Below are positions 1 to 7,944 of a stretch of DNA of 64,000 bases, piece by piece. The stretch lies in contig NZ_LVYD01000058.1 of assembly GCF_002077945.1 (NCBI RefSeq), forward strand, positions 558,001 to 622,000, read 5' to 3'. Positions within the stretch are counted from its first letter, which is position 1, and each line of letters begins with the position of its first letter. Source of the stretch: Niastella vici. Lineage in GTDB: Bacteria > Bacteroidota > Bacteroidia > Chitinophagales > Chitinophagaceae. The position numbers were made by a program, and so were the translations under genes. Under the pieces are notes generated by a model. The model made no database searches. It was given only the letters and a program-made list of their open reading frames with translations, and had not been told where the DNA came from.

Positions 1-1
1 G

Positions 2-859
2 CGGCCGGAAGATAAGCGGGATATTTTCCGGCAAAAGCTTACAGCATTCGGCCGTACCCTGCACACCGCTTTAGCAGCCAGCGATGAGCTGGAGAAGATA
101 TTTTCGCGAGAAAAAGTGACGTTTTTTATTAAGGAATTCGAGTATTATAATTCTTTACGGATTTCAATACAGGCTCGATATGCTGATAAAGTTGATTTCA
201 AAGAATACGAAAAAAGGATTCAAAAACTACTGGATACTTATGTAAGCGCCGAAGGGATGGATCAGATCACCGAGCCAATCAATATTTTCGATGAGGAGCT
301 GTTCAAAAAAGAAGTAGAGCGGGTTACCGGCTCTATAGCTTCCAAAGCAGATGCCATTGCTTATGCTACAAAAAAAGTCACATCTGAAAAGATGGATGAG
401 GATCCCGTATACTATAAACGGTTTTCCGATATGATCGACCAGGCTATCCAGGATTTCCTGCAAAAGCGCATCACAGAATCCCAGTACCTGGCTAAGCAGA
501 TACAAATAAGGAATGAAATGTTGAAAGGCAGTCCGGAAGGTGTACCCGCTGAAGTGCAGGGCAAACCGGAAGCCCGGGCATTTTATGGTATTCTTCGTGA
601 AGAGATATTGAATGCAGGAATTCAACTTAGCGCGAAACAAAATAAGGCGCTGGCACAGGCCGGTTTAAATATAGCCAATATTATTTCATCGCTGGTGATC
701 AGAGATTGGGTACGAAACAATGATGTGAAAAATAAAATGATGAATGATATGGAAGACTACCTGCTTCGGGAGTCGGCTCAATGGGGTATTACTATATCTT
801 ATGAGTTGTTGGATACAATGCTTGAGAAATGTATAACCGTTGCTAAAAAAGTCTATTGA
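2..859 (+). CDS. hsdR: Type I restriction enzyme R subunit, C-terminal part (5' end outside window)
   Basis: The frame is open from base 2, so the gene begins upstream of the window and only about the last 285 residues are seen. They match the helical C-terminal region (DUF3387-like) of HsdR, the ATP-dependent translocase and nuclease of type I restriction-modification. The part seen is rich in charged helices, with no motor or nuclease motifs; those lie N-terminal in this family. The GTG at 116 is an internal codon, because the reading frame upstream (RPEDKRDIFRQKL...) also looks like HsdR. The stop overlaps the start of the next gene (TGATG), which implies translational coupling. hsdM and hsdS are not visible and presumably lie upstream. 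Family call is by resemblance of the C-terminal region, so moderately strong. Confidence 0.85.
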   Translation, partial: RPEDKRDIFRQKLTAFGRTLHTALAASDELEKIFSREKVTFFIKEFEYYNSLRISIQARYADKVDFKEYEKRIQKLLDTYVSAEGMDQITEPINIFDEELFKKEVERVTGSIASKADAIAYATKKVTSEKMDEDPVYYKRFSDMIDQAIQDFLQKRITESQYLAKQIQIRNEMLKGSPEGVPAEVQGKPEARAFYGILREEILNAGIQLSAKQNKALAQAGLNIANIISSLVIRDWVRNNDVKNKMMNDMEDYLLRESAQWGITISYELLDTMLEKCITVAKKVY

Positions 860-1587
860 TGAAGCAAAGTGAAGGATTGCACATTGAATATGGAACTACC
901 CGTATTCCTTTTGTGTTGCTGTACAGTAAAAGAAGAACCTTGGGCATTGCGGTTACGCCTGATAAACAGGTAACCATAACGGCTCCTTATGATGCCAGTC
1001 TTGAAAAAATATTGGAGAAAGTTGGGAATAGGGCTGCTTGGATCAGTAAACAAATAAGAAAGTTTGACTCATACGAAGTCACGTTACTACGCCGGAAGAT
1101 TGAATATGTAAGCGGTGAAACGCTTTATTACATGGGTAGGAAATACAGGTTGAAAGTCGTAGAAGGTATTCCGGAAATGATCACCAAAGAAGGAAGAAAT
1201 ATAAAAGCTGTTGTTAAAAGTAAGGCAAATCAGAAGCATATAGCCGGTATGGTTATGGACTGGTACAAGCAGGAGGCGAAAAGAGTATTCCGGGAGCGGT
1301 TTGAGCGTTATGCATATATATTGAAACGGGAAAAGTTATCAGTTAACCAGTTACTAGTTCGACGTCTGGAAAAACGTTGGGGTAGTTGTACTGAACTGGG
1401 AAATATAATACTTAACCTTTCACTGATTCAAGCGCCGGTTCAGTGTGTTGATTACGTTATTTTGCATGAACTCTGTCATTTAAAACATCTCAATCATGGA
1501 CCAAGGTTTTATAATATGCTTGGCAGGTATATGGAAGATTGGGAAAAGAGAAGAGACCGGTTGCAAACCGTTAGAATACTCGAATAA
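859..1587 (+). CDS. YgjP-like zinc metallopeptidase (DUF45/WLM family)
   Basis: A 242-residue protein with the family signature near the C-terminus: a WGSC motif, then ILHELCHLKHLNHGPRFY, which supplies the HExxH zinc-binding helix and a third histidine. This is the layout of YgjP/DUF45 (SprT- or M48-like) hydrolases. The ATG at 859 is preferred over an upstream TTG because it overlaps the hsdR stop by one base. DUF45 proteins are frequently found directly after hsdR in type I restriction loci, so a role in controlling or processing the restriction complex is plausible but unproven. No signal peptide, so cytoplasmic. Family assignment is firm, substrate unknown. Confidence 0.88.
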   Translation: MKQSEGLHIEYGTTRIPFVLLYSKRRTLGIAVTPDKQVTITAPYDASLEKILEKVGNRAAWISKQIRKFDSYEVTLLRRKIEYVSGETLYYMGRKYRLKVVEGIPEMITKEGRNIKAVVKSKANQKHIAGMVMDWYKQEAKRVFRERFERYAYILKREKLSVNQLLVRRLEKRWGSCTELGNIILNLSLIQAPVQCVDYVILHELCHLKHLNHGPRFYNMLGRYMEDWEKRRDRLQTVRILE

Positions 1588-1629
1588 TTTATGTATTTTA
1601 AAGTTAATAATCAGAAAATATAGAAGCTT

Positions 1630-2442
1630 ATGTACTGGTTATTTAGCAATGATATTTTTGGTGTTCGCAGCGAAGTTGTAAATATCTCCTGGCAACAAAA
1701 ACAAAATTTTCAAGGAGAAGTTGGTGATGAAGTGATTTTTTTTGAATTTAATTATAGGAGACATTTATTTACTCATCTTTATAAAATAGCTCGAATTAAC
1801 AAGCGGAAAACTGAAAGGAATTTAGGTATTAATTCAATTTCTCTTACACTTCGGTTAATTACAAATTTTGGGGAAGAGAAGGAGATTGAGGATTATATTT
1901 TCAGTTTCCCTAGAATCAAGTATTTCAGGAGTCGGCTATACAGGTATTTTAATAGGCGATATTACAAATTAACTGATGTAGAGTTTTTTGCCATAGTTGA
2001 AGATAGAATATTTCTTTCCAGGACAATCGTTGGTACTGCCTTAAATGCATTGCATTCGGATCATAGAAGGGCATTCAGCCAACTTATGGTTGAAAGAAAT
2101 CCGGATATTTTACAAAATAGATATACTCATACAGAGATCTTAAGCCTTTTAAACGAATACTTCCAGTACGCAATTGTAACTCCTGCAAAGCAATTGGCTG
2201 AGGCATATGTTCAAATGCAATCATTTATTGAACGAGGAGAAGCGCTTGAATCGATATCTTTTTATAATACTGCAAATCCAAGAATTCGAAACGATAGCAT
2301 AAGAACTCAGGTAAATTTAATTAATGAATATTTGGAGCAGGTAGATATTTCAATTCCCGAAGATAGGCGAACGAATGTAGATGAATCAGAGTTTGAATCT
2401 TTATTTAGAAATAAACCATTACCTATAGATCTAAACGATTGA
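1630..2442 (+). CDS. Unrecognised protein coupled to a PD-(D/E)XK-like nuclease gene
   Basis: A 270-residue protein that I do not recognise. It starts MYWLFSND, has no signal peptide or clear membrane segment, and is rich in Arg, Tyr, Phe, Ile and Asn. A basic stretch (FPRIKYFRSRLYRYFNRRYY, about residues 95-114) could contact nucleic acid. The C-terminal third is acidic and helical. Base composition is visibly more A+T-rich than the pectin and nuo regions, with many AAT, TTA and ATA codons, suggesting transfer. Its stop overlaps a possible TTG start of the next gene and lies two bases before that gene's ATG, so the two are almost certainly one operon. A two-component nuclease system is inferred only from this coupling. 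Confidence 0.7.
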   Translation: MYWLFSNDIFGVRSEVVNISWQQKQNFQGEVGDEVIFFEFNYRRHLFTHLYKIARINKRKTERNLGINSISLTLRLITNFGEEKEIEDYIFSFPRIKYFRSRLYRYFNRRYYKLTDVEFFAIVEDRIFLSRTIVGTALNALHSDHRRAFSQLMVERNPDILQNRYTHTEILSLLNEYFQYAIVTPAKQLAEAYVQMQSFIERGEALESISFYNTANPRIRNDSIRTQVNLINEYLEQVDISIPEDRRTNVDESEFESLFRNKPLPIDLND

Positions 2443-2444
2443 AT

Positions 2445-3113
2445 ATGGCTATAACAAAAGTTAGGCAACTTCGTAAATCAATAGAAAAATTATCTAAATG
2501 GGAGAGCTCTGGAAATGCGTTTGGTTTTATTGAAGGAATAGCTGATAATAAGGTTGATTATATTTATGAGTTTTTTTGTGCTGTTCAAATCTTATATGAT
2601 TTAAATACTCACCATAACATTAAGCTGTGCCCAGGAAAAAAGGGGTATCAATTTCCCTTGAAGCCAGGAAATAAAGCTGAATGGGCAAAGTTTGTAATTA
2701 CAAAAGACAAGAGATCGCGTGAGCCCCTTTATGAACTATGTATGGGAGTTTCTGTAAAGATTAGTTCATCTCCCCAAACAACCTTTGCAGCCGATATATC
2801 TATTCAGAGTCCACTTTCAGGCGATCCTGATGAGTCTCATGTCGTTCTTATTATGGATGCGAAGTATAAGAAGTCTAGTAGATCAACTCTTGACATTGGT
2901 ACAATTCGAGAATTTGCTCAATGTGTACGAGATATGCAAGTGCCTAAATGTATAGATGGTCTTAAGTTTAATAAGCTGGGAGATTTAGCCTCTAATTGTT
3001 TGTTTACAAATGGTGAGTTGATTAATGAACATGAGTTGTATTGTAAGAACAATAAATTAAAGCAAGTCGGGAGATTTGACTGTGATAGTCGACAAATGAT
3101 TGTTGTGGGTTAG
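2445..3113 (+). CDS. Putative PD-(D/E)XK-fold restriction-like nuclease
   Basis: A 222-residue protein. The most telling segment is FAADISIQ, then about 16 residues later VVLIMDAKYKKSS. An acidic residue followed by a hydrophobic strand ending in D-A-K is the usual PD-(D/E)XK active-site layout (D...(D/E)-x-K). The following helix (IREFAQCVRDM) fits the alpha helix after the K strand. The N-terminal 90 residues (KWESSGNAFGFIEGIADNKVDYIYEFFCAVQILYDL) resemble the helical lead-in seen in some McrBC- and Mrr-type accessory nucleases, but I cannot name a family. ATG at 2445 is chosen over an in-frame TTG at 2439. It shares the A+T-rich composition of the preceding gene. Nuclease call is motif-based and unconfirmed. 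Confidence 0.65.
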   Translation: MAITKVRQLRKSIEKLSKWESSGNAFGFIEGIADNKVDYIYEFFCAVQILYDLNTHHNIKLCPGKKGYQFPLKPGNKAEWAKFVITKDKRSREPLYELCMGVSVKISSSPQTTFAADISIQSPLSGDPDESHVVLIMDAKYKKSSRSTLDIGTIREFAQCVRDMQVPKCIDGLKFNKLGDLASNCLFTNGELINEHELYCKNNKLKQVGRFDCDSRQMIVVG

Positions 3114-3196
3114 GATAGTAATTTTAATGAATGGACTTGTTTTTGAAAATTTCACTATTGAATTTGATATGCTTATTTTTCAATTTATAACTGTAT

Positions 3197-3817
3197 ATGG
3201 AAAACACTCAAGGAATCGTCTACATCCTCACAAATCCAGCCATACCAAATATGATTAAAATTGGTATGACTTCCCAGGAAGATGTAAAGTTAAGGATGGC
3301 TCAACTGTATAATTCAGGAGTTCCCTTGCCGTTTGAATGTGTATATGCTGCAAAAGTTAGCAATTTTGAAAAGGTTGAAAAAGCTTTGCATATAGCCTTT
3401 GGACCTGACAGGGTGAATCCAAAGAGGGAGTTCTTTGCAATTGACCCCGGTCAAGCTATTGCCATTATAAAGTTGATGGAAATTGAAGATGTAACCCCTA
3501 AAGTGGCCAATGAGAAAGAGGAGGTTGATGAAGTTGATCGGGAAGCTGGGGTAGAGTACGCAAGAAAAAATAGGCCGCGGTTTAATTTCAATGACATGAA
3601 TATCCCGATTGGAAGTGAACTGGTTTCTGTTGCCAATGGAGAAGTGGTTACTGTCGCAAGTGACAGAACTGTTCGTTTTCGTGGTGATGAAACTTCATTG
3701 ACAAATGCAACCAGAATAATTTTAGAAAACGGATATCATGTGGCGCCGGGGCCATACTGGACATATAATGGTAAAAAATTGAGAGATATCTATAATGAAA
3801 CCTATCCAATGCAATGA
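3197..3817 (+). CDS. GIY-YIG (T5orf172-type) domain protein with DUF4357
   Basis: A 206-residue two-domain protein. Residues 6-90 are a GIY-YIG nuclease-like domain of the T5orf172 type: GIVYILTN supplies the first motif, MIKIGMT the second, LRMAQL the conserved Arg helix, and REFF the end of the domain. Residues 130-206 resemble DUF4357 (IPIGSELVSVANGE, then GYHVAPGPYWTYNGKKL), a domain often fused to restriction or nuclease modules. An acidic linker (EEVDEVDREAG) joins them. The gene follows an 83-base A+T-rich gap and overlaps the next start in ATGA. It probably acts on DNA and fits the island's restriction theme; whether it is a nuclease or a binding protein is open. Confidence 0.83.
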   Translation: MENTQGIVYILTNPAIPNMIKIGMTSQEDVKLRMAQLYNSGVPLPFECVYAAKVSNFEKVEKALHIAFGPDRVNPKREFFAIDPGQAIAIIKLMEIEDVTPKVANEKEEVDEVDREAGVEYARKNRPRFNFNDMNIPIGSELVSVANGEVVTVASDRTVRFRGDETSLTNATRIILENGYHVAPGPYWTYNGKKLRDIYNETYPMQ

Positions 3818-4461
3818 TGCCAATGAAAAAATGGTTAATAATTGTTGTGCTTACAGGCCTAGTAATTATAGGTAGACTTTACGCCCAAACTGAATTAAAT
3901 CAACTTGATGGAAATAAGGAATTAAGAAATGGAGACATTATTTTCCAAACATCACTTTCAGAACAAAGCAAGGCGATTCAATTAGCCACAAAATCAAAAT
4001 TCTCTCATTGTGGAATTGTTTTTAAATATGGCCCAAATTATTATGTCTTTGAAGCCGTTCAACCTGTTAAACGTACTGCTCTTGATAAATGGATCGCACG
4101 TGGCCAAGATGGTAGATATGTAGTTAAGAGGCTTAAAAACGCCGATCAAATTTTAACTGGTACTGTATTGGTAAAAATGAAACAAATATGCAATCAATTA
4201 AAAGGTAAAAGTTACGACCTCACTTTTGAATGGTCAGACGATAAAATTTATTGTTCAGAGTTAATTTGGAAAATATATAAACGTGCAGCAGGTATTGAAA
4301 TAGGCAAGCTTGAGAAGCTTAGCGATTTTGATTTGAAAAATGATGCTGTTAAAAAGAAAATGAAAGAACGCTATGGCAACAACATACCATTGAATGAAAC
4401 TGTTATTTCTCCGGCAGCAATTTTTAATAGCGAACTTTTAACTACCGTAAAATCAAACTAA
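3814..4461 (+). CDS. YiiX/YebB-like permuted NlpC/P60 cysteine hydrolase, exported
   Basis: A 215-residue protein with an N-terminal hydrophobic signal (MKKWLIIVVLTGLVIIGRLYA), so it is exported or membrane-tethered. The core fits YiiX-like permuted papain-fold enzymes: GDIIFQTS at the start, KFSHCGIVF with the catalytic His, and DDKIYCSELIWKIY with the catalytic Cys. Members are about 200 residues and are suspected amidases, peptidases or lipid hydrolases. Starts at 3814, 3817 and 3823 are possible; 3814 overlaps the previous stop, while 3823 gives the tidiest signal peptide. Low-complexity A+T-rich codon use matches the three genes before it. Enzyme class is good, substrate unknown, and its place in a defence island is only positional. 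Confidence 0.8.
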   Translation: MMPMKKWLIIVVLTGLVIIGRLYAQTELNQLDGNKELRNGDIIFQTSLSEQSKAIQLATKSKFSHCGIVFKYGPNYYVFEAVQPVKRTALDKWIARGQDGRYVVKRLKNADQILTGTVLVKMKQICNQLKGKSYDLTFEWSDDKIYCSELIWKIYKRAAGIEIGKLEKLSDFDLKNDAVKKKMKERYGNNIPLNETVISPAAIFNSELLTTVKSN

Positions 4462-4488
4462 GTATTGATATGCTGGCAACCAAACAAC

Positions 4489-4516
4489 AAACCCGCTGCG
4501 TAATACAACGGGTTCT
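4489..4516. terminator. Weak intrinsic terminator between convergent genes
   Basis: AACCCG (4490-4495) pairs with CGGGTT (4509-4514) around a 13-base loop and lies between two converging genes. The following CTTCT is a poor T tract, and the opposite strand has only broken T runs. It could serve either gene. Confidence 0.35.
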
Positions 4517-4536
4517 TCTAAATAAATTTACAAATA

Positions 4537-6162
4537 TTACCTCCCCACCGTTACACTTCCCCTCTCAGCCCCATACCCAAACCGCACACTGTTCAAAGCA
4601 GCCGAATCCACAAAAATGTCCCTGGACCTCTCCCCATTCACCCCATAAAACTGTACCGGCGGCGTAAGCGAACGAACCTTAGCGAAGCTAAGGTGATGAC
4701 TGTTCTCAATATTAATAAGCGGACTCGAAACAGCACACTGCAACACCACATTCGAAAAGCCCACATTACAGGCTTCAATCAAATCGACGCCTCGACGCGA
4801 AGTGATCACCACATCACTCAACTGAATATCTTTAATACTCATCTCTGGCAGCCCCCGGATCAACATCGCCCGATCGGCGCCGGAGCATATGATGTTATCG
4901 ATATAGAACTTGCGGAACTGCGGGGTACCGGAATCCACAGCAGGAATCTCTACTTTCACACCCAGGCCTGGAGCCTTGGCAAAGTAATACATATCGAACG
5001 AAATAGCATCGCCGCCTATGTTTTGCATGTTGATGTTCTTAATATAAATATTCTCCACTATGCCCCCGCGGCCGCGGGTGGTTTTGAAGCGCAGGCCGAT
5101 GTCGGTGCCCATGAAGGTGCAGTCGGTCACGAAGATATCATGCGCGCCGCCACTCATCTCACTGCCGATCACAAAGCCGCCATGGCCGTGGTAGACTATA
5201 TTGTTGCGTATGACAATGTATTGTGAGGCTTTACCCACTTTCCGGCCTTCTTCATCCTTCCCGCTTTTGATGCAAATGCCATCATCGCCGCAATCGAGCA
5301 TACTATTCTTTACTTCTACATACGAACAGGATTCTATATCCAGTCCATCACCGTTTTGGGCGTAGGATGGATTGCGAACTTTGATTCCATCGACTGTCAG
5401 GTTTTCGCAATAGATCGGGTGCAAACACCAGGCTGGGGAGTTCTGGAATGTAGCGCCTTGCAACAACACTTTCTTACAATTTGTCAGCACCAGCAAATTG
5501 GGGCGCAGGTAATCTTTGATAGGGGCGTAGTCTTCCAGGGTAGTACGGGTAACGGTCTCCCGGCTTTGTTCTGCCTTCTGATACGCTTCGGACGGATACC
5601 AACTGCGTCCATCGGTACTCAACACGCCACCAGAAGCCACCAACTCTTTCCACTCGCTTTCCGTTAATTTGTCTTTCTTGACCGACCGCCAAACATCCCC
5701 ATTTCCGTCTATAATGCCTTCTCCGGTAATCGCTACATTTTCCAAATTAGTTCCCGAGATCGGCGGCTGGTTGCGTACGGCCTTCCGCCCTTCGAAATTC
5801 GTTTCTATTAATTTATACTGGCTTTTATCGCCGGTGAATTGTAACAATGCCGCCCGGCTCACATGCAGGTTCACGTTACTTTGCAGTACGATCGGACCGG
5901 TCAGCCAAATGCCCTGCGGTATATACACGACTCCACCACCGGCCTGACTGCACGCTTCTATCGCTTTGTTGATGGCCTCAGTATTGAGTGTAATACCATC
6001 GGGCTTCGCGCCAAAGCGTGTAATGTTAATCGTATCATTCTTAAATACTGGCACCTGTACCCTGGGCAAATTTGCCCAGGTATACGTGCCGTTTTGTGCA
6101 TAGGTTAACAGGGCCATACCAGCGCTTATCGCCAGTAAAAAGATCCGCTTTGTTGTGTTCAT
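4537..6162 (-). CDS. GH28 polygalacturonase, secreted
   Basis: A 541-residue glycoside hydrolase family 28 enzyme that hydrolyses alpha-1,4 galacturonan, the backbone of homogalacturonan, or a rhamnogalacturonan relative. It has a signal peptide (MNTTKRIFLLAISAGMALLTYAQ) and then the pectate-lyase-like beta-helix starting with ITRFGAKPDG. All four hallmark motifs are present: NGDGLD, CGDDGICIKSG (paired catalytic Asp), GHGGFVIGSE and RFKTTRGRGG (the RxK substrate clamp). Length fits exo-type bacterial members, which carry inserts in the helix. It is the last gene of the minus-strand pectin locus, about 90 bases after the surface lipoprotein, and is probably co-transcribed with it. Periplasmic or outer-surface location is expected. 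Exo versus endo activity cannot be told from sequence alone. Confidence 0.95.
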   Translation of the reverse strand: MNTTKRIFLLAISAGMALLTYAQNGTYTWANLPRVQVPVFKNDTINITRFGAKPDGITLNTEAINKAIEACSQAGGGVVYIPQGIWLTGPIVLQSNVNLHVSRAALLQFTGDKSQYKLIETNFEGRKAVRNQPPISGTNLENVAITGEGIIDGNGDVWRSVKKDKLTESEWKELVASGGVLSTDGRSWYPSEAYQKAEQSRETVTRTTLEDYAPIKDYLRPNLLVLTNCKKVLLQGATFQNSPAWCLHPIYCENLTVDGIKVRNPSYAQNGDGLDIESCSYVEVKNSMLDCGDDGICIKSGKDEEGRKVGKASQYIVIRNNIVYHGHGGFVIGSEMSGGAHDIFVTDCTFMGTDIGLRFKTTRGRGGIVENIYIKNINMQNIGGDAISFDMYYFAKAPGLGVKVEIPAVDSGTPQFRKFYIDNIICSGADRAMLIRGLPEMSIKDIQLSDVVITSRRGVDLIEACNVGFSNVVLQCAVSSPLINIENSHHLSFAKVRSLTPPVQFYGVNGERSRDIFVDSAALNSVRFGYGAERGSVTVGR

Positions 6163-6253
6163 TGGTAAGTCTGATTTATTGGCTTCGTCAATTTATAAGT
6201 CTATAATGGTTAGTGAACGCCTTTCTGTCCCGGCTCACCAGGGCCGAAGGCTC

Positions 6254-7879
6254 TTAATACGTCCACCTGGGATCGCCAATCGCGCCACCCGCACTGCTCA
6301 CCGTGCGTAATACTGAGTTAGCCGGTAAGGTAAAATCAACGGTCGTGGTCGTCCAACCCAGGTTGATATTGTTGTTGCCCACCATCGTAATATTCGTCGC
6401 GGGGAAAGTGCTTGCAGTGCCCGATCCATTGGTCAAATTGAAATAATTACTATTGCTGAATACCACCGCTGTACCTGCTCCGGTGGCATTGATGAGCTCC
6501 GGTTTTACCGTGGCCGATGCCTTCGGTATATTGGCCACAATACTGTTGGTGATATTCAACTTAATCGGATTGCTTCCGGCATTCAAGATGGGGTTCAGGT
6601 TCTTCGCGCCAAAATTGTTCAGCGTACAATAATCGAATGTGATAGTAGGTATGGCCGTCAAAACCGTCGATGCCGTCACGAGCGACTGTCCCACATTGTA
6701 AAAGGTCGATTTGCTCACCGTCATCGTTTTGAACAACAGCTTATCTAAATGAAAACAATTGTAACTCAGGTTCGTCCCAATATCAGATACAAACGCATTC
6801 TTCACCAATATCTGGTCCATGGTATAATCGCCCGCCGCCGAGCCGCGGTTCGCCCGCATAAAACTGGTCAACGCGCCATGCACCCAACAATTGCTCACAC
6901 TCACCTGCGTATACGCGCATTTTTCTGCATCGGCTGCCACACCGGTCAGGTTAATAAAATACAATGCGCCGGAAGCGGTTCCATCCAGTTCTATTCCTTC
7001 CAGGTTAATGCCTGCTCCATTTCCGCGTAGCGTAAACTCTTTAAAATTTACCTTGGTATCGGCCGGGTTATTTGAAATAGATTTAACGGTCACCGTTTTT
7101 TGCAACACAGTGAAATTGCTGGTACCCGCAGTATAGGTGCCGGGGTTCAAACCGATGACATCATTGTTGACGGCATTCGTGATCGCGGCCACCAGGTCAT
7201 CGCCCGAATTCAGGATCACGCTGTACACCGTAGGCGCCGGGGTTTTAAATACCAGTATTCCCTTGCTCTTGGTACCCAGGAACAGTTCCGCTACATAGGT
7301 GGTATCGGAGATCAATCCGCTTACCTTTACCGCGCCACTGCTCAACTCGGCAGCTGTAAGGTTATGGGTTACCATCACCCCTTTATTGGGGAACAGCGTA
7401 ATATGCGTTAACTGTGGATTGGGTTGCCAGCGCAGAACAACAGATGTTTCCGTAAGCTCTACATCCCTGATGGGGTAGAACCATTGTTCGCCGTTGATCG
7501 AAAAAGCACTGCTTCTTTCCCATTTCGATTCGGGCTGGTTGTCATATGCGTTCGCTTTAATGCGCACGTAGTATTTTTTTCGCAGCTGGATCTTGTCATC
7601 GCTGACCGTAATGGTGGCCGTATCTGTCTCTATCGAAAATTCCGCAGTGGCAAATGTAGAGTCCTGCGAAAATTCCGCCGTATAGGTCAGCGCCTGTCCC
7701 TTGCTTAAGATCGGCACACTCCAGGTAACGGTTGCGGTTGTCTCCGTCGTTTTCACAGAAATGCCCTGTGGCTTGAACAGCCGCGGCGGTTCCAACCCAT
7801 CATTCTTTTTACATGATACTGCATAAACAGCTACTGCCAACAGCAGCCCTGATAATATATTTATAGTTATACGGTTCAT
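6254..7879 (-). CDS. Surface lipoprotein with fibronectin III-like repeats and a DUF4957/DUF5123-type beta-helix
   Basis: A 541-residue lipoprotein. The ATG at 7879 is chosen because it gives a clean lipoprotein signal (MNRITINILSGLLLAVAVYAVSC, Cys at 23); a longer frame to 7948 would add 23 residues lacking any signal. Residues about 35-125 and 130-210 look like fibronectin type III-like domains (TTETTATVTWSVP; LTETSVVLRWQPN). The rest is a Thr/Asn-rich beta-helix like the DUF4957/DUF5123 proteins that sit beside SusC/SusD in pectin loci. It takes the place that SusE/F-type glycan-binding lipoproteins hold in other loci. Likely role: outer-surface binding or processing of pectin fragments. 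No catalytic residues could be identified. Confidence 0.82.
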   Translation of the reverse strand: MNRITINILSGLLLAVAVYAVSCKKNDGLEPPRLFKPQGISVKTTETTATVTWSVPILSKGQALTYTAEFSQDSTFATAEFSIETDTATITVSDDKIQLRKKYYVRIKANAYDNQPESKWERSSAFSINGEQWFYPIRDVELTETSVVLRWQPNPQLTHITLFPNKGVMVTHNLTAAELSSGAVKVSGLISDTTYVAELFLGTKSKGILVFKTPAPTVYSVILNSGDDLVAAITNAVNNDVIGLNPGTYTAGTSNFTVLQKTVTVKSISNNPADTKVNFKEFTLRGNGAGINLEGIELDGTASGALYFINLTGVAADAEKCAYTQVSVSNCWVHGALTSFMRANRGSAAGDYTMDQILVKNAFVSDIGTNLSYNCFHLDKLLFKTMTVSKSTFYNVGQSLVTASTVLTAIPTITFDYCTLNNFGAKNLNPILNAGSNPIKLNITNSIVANIPKASATVKPELINATGAGTAVVFSNSNYFNLTNGSGTASTFPATNITMVGNNNINLGWTTTTVDFTLPANSVLRTVSSAGGAIGDPRWTY

Positions 7880-7911
7880 TGTTATGTTTTTTAAGTTTAC
7901 CGGCCAACTCC

Positions 7912-7944
7912 AAGCGCCCTGAGCGAAGCCGAAGTGCCGAAGGA
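7912..7944. repeat. Short interspersed repeat, copy 1 (CTGAGCGAAGYCGAAG type)
   Basis: The gap between the SusD stop and the lipoprotein start contains CCTGAGCGAAGCCGAAGTG followed by CCGAAGGATC. A close relative occurs at 29107-29136. Words of this form recur in intergenic DNA of many Bacteroidota; function unknown. Confidence 0.6.

Noticed and set aside
4693-6108. Several open frames of 80-177 codons opposite the GH28 gene
   Set aside because: They lie entirely antisense to a gene with complete GH28 motifs, have His- and Ala-rich random-looking products and no family resemblance.
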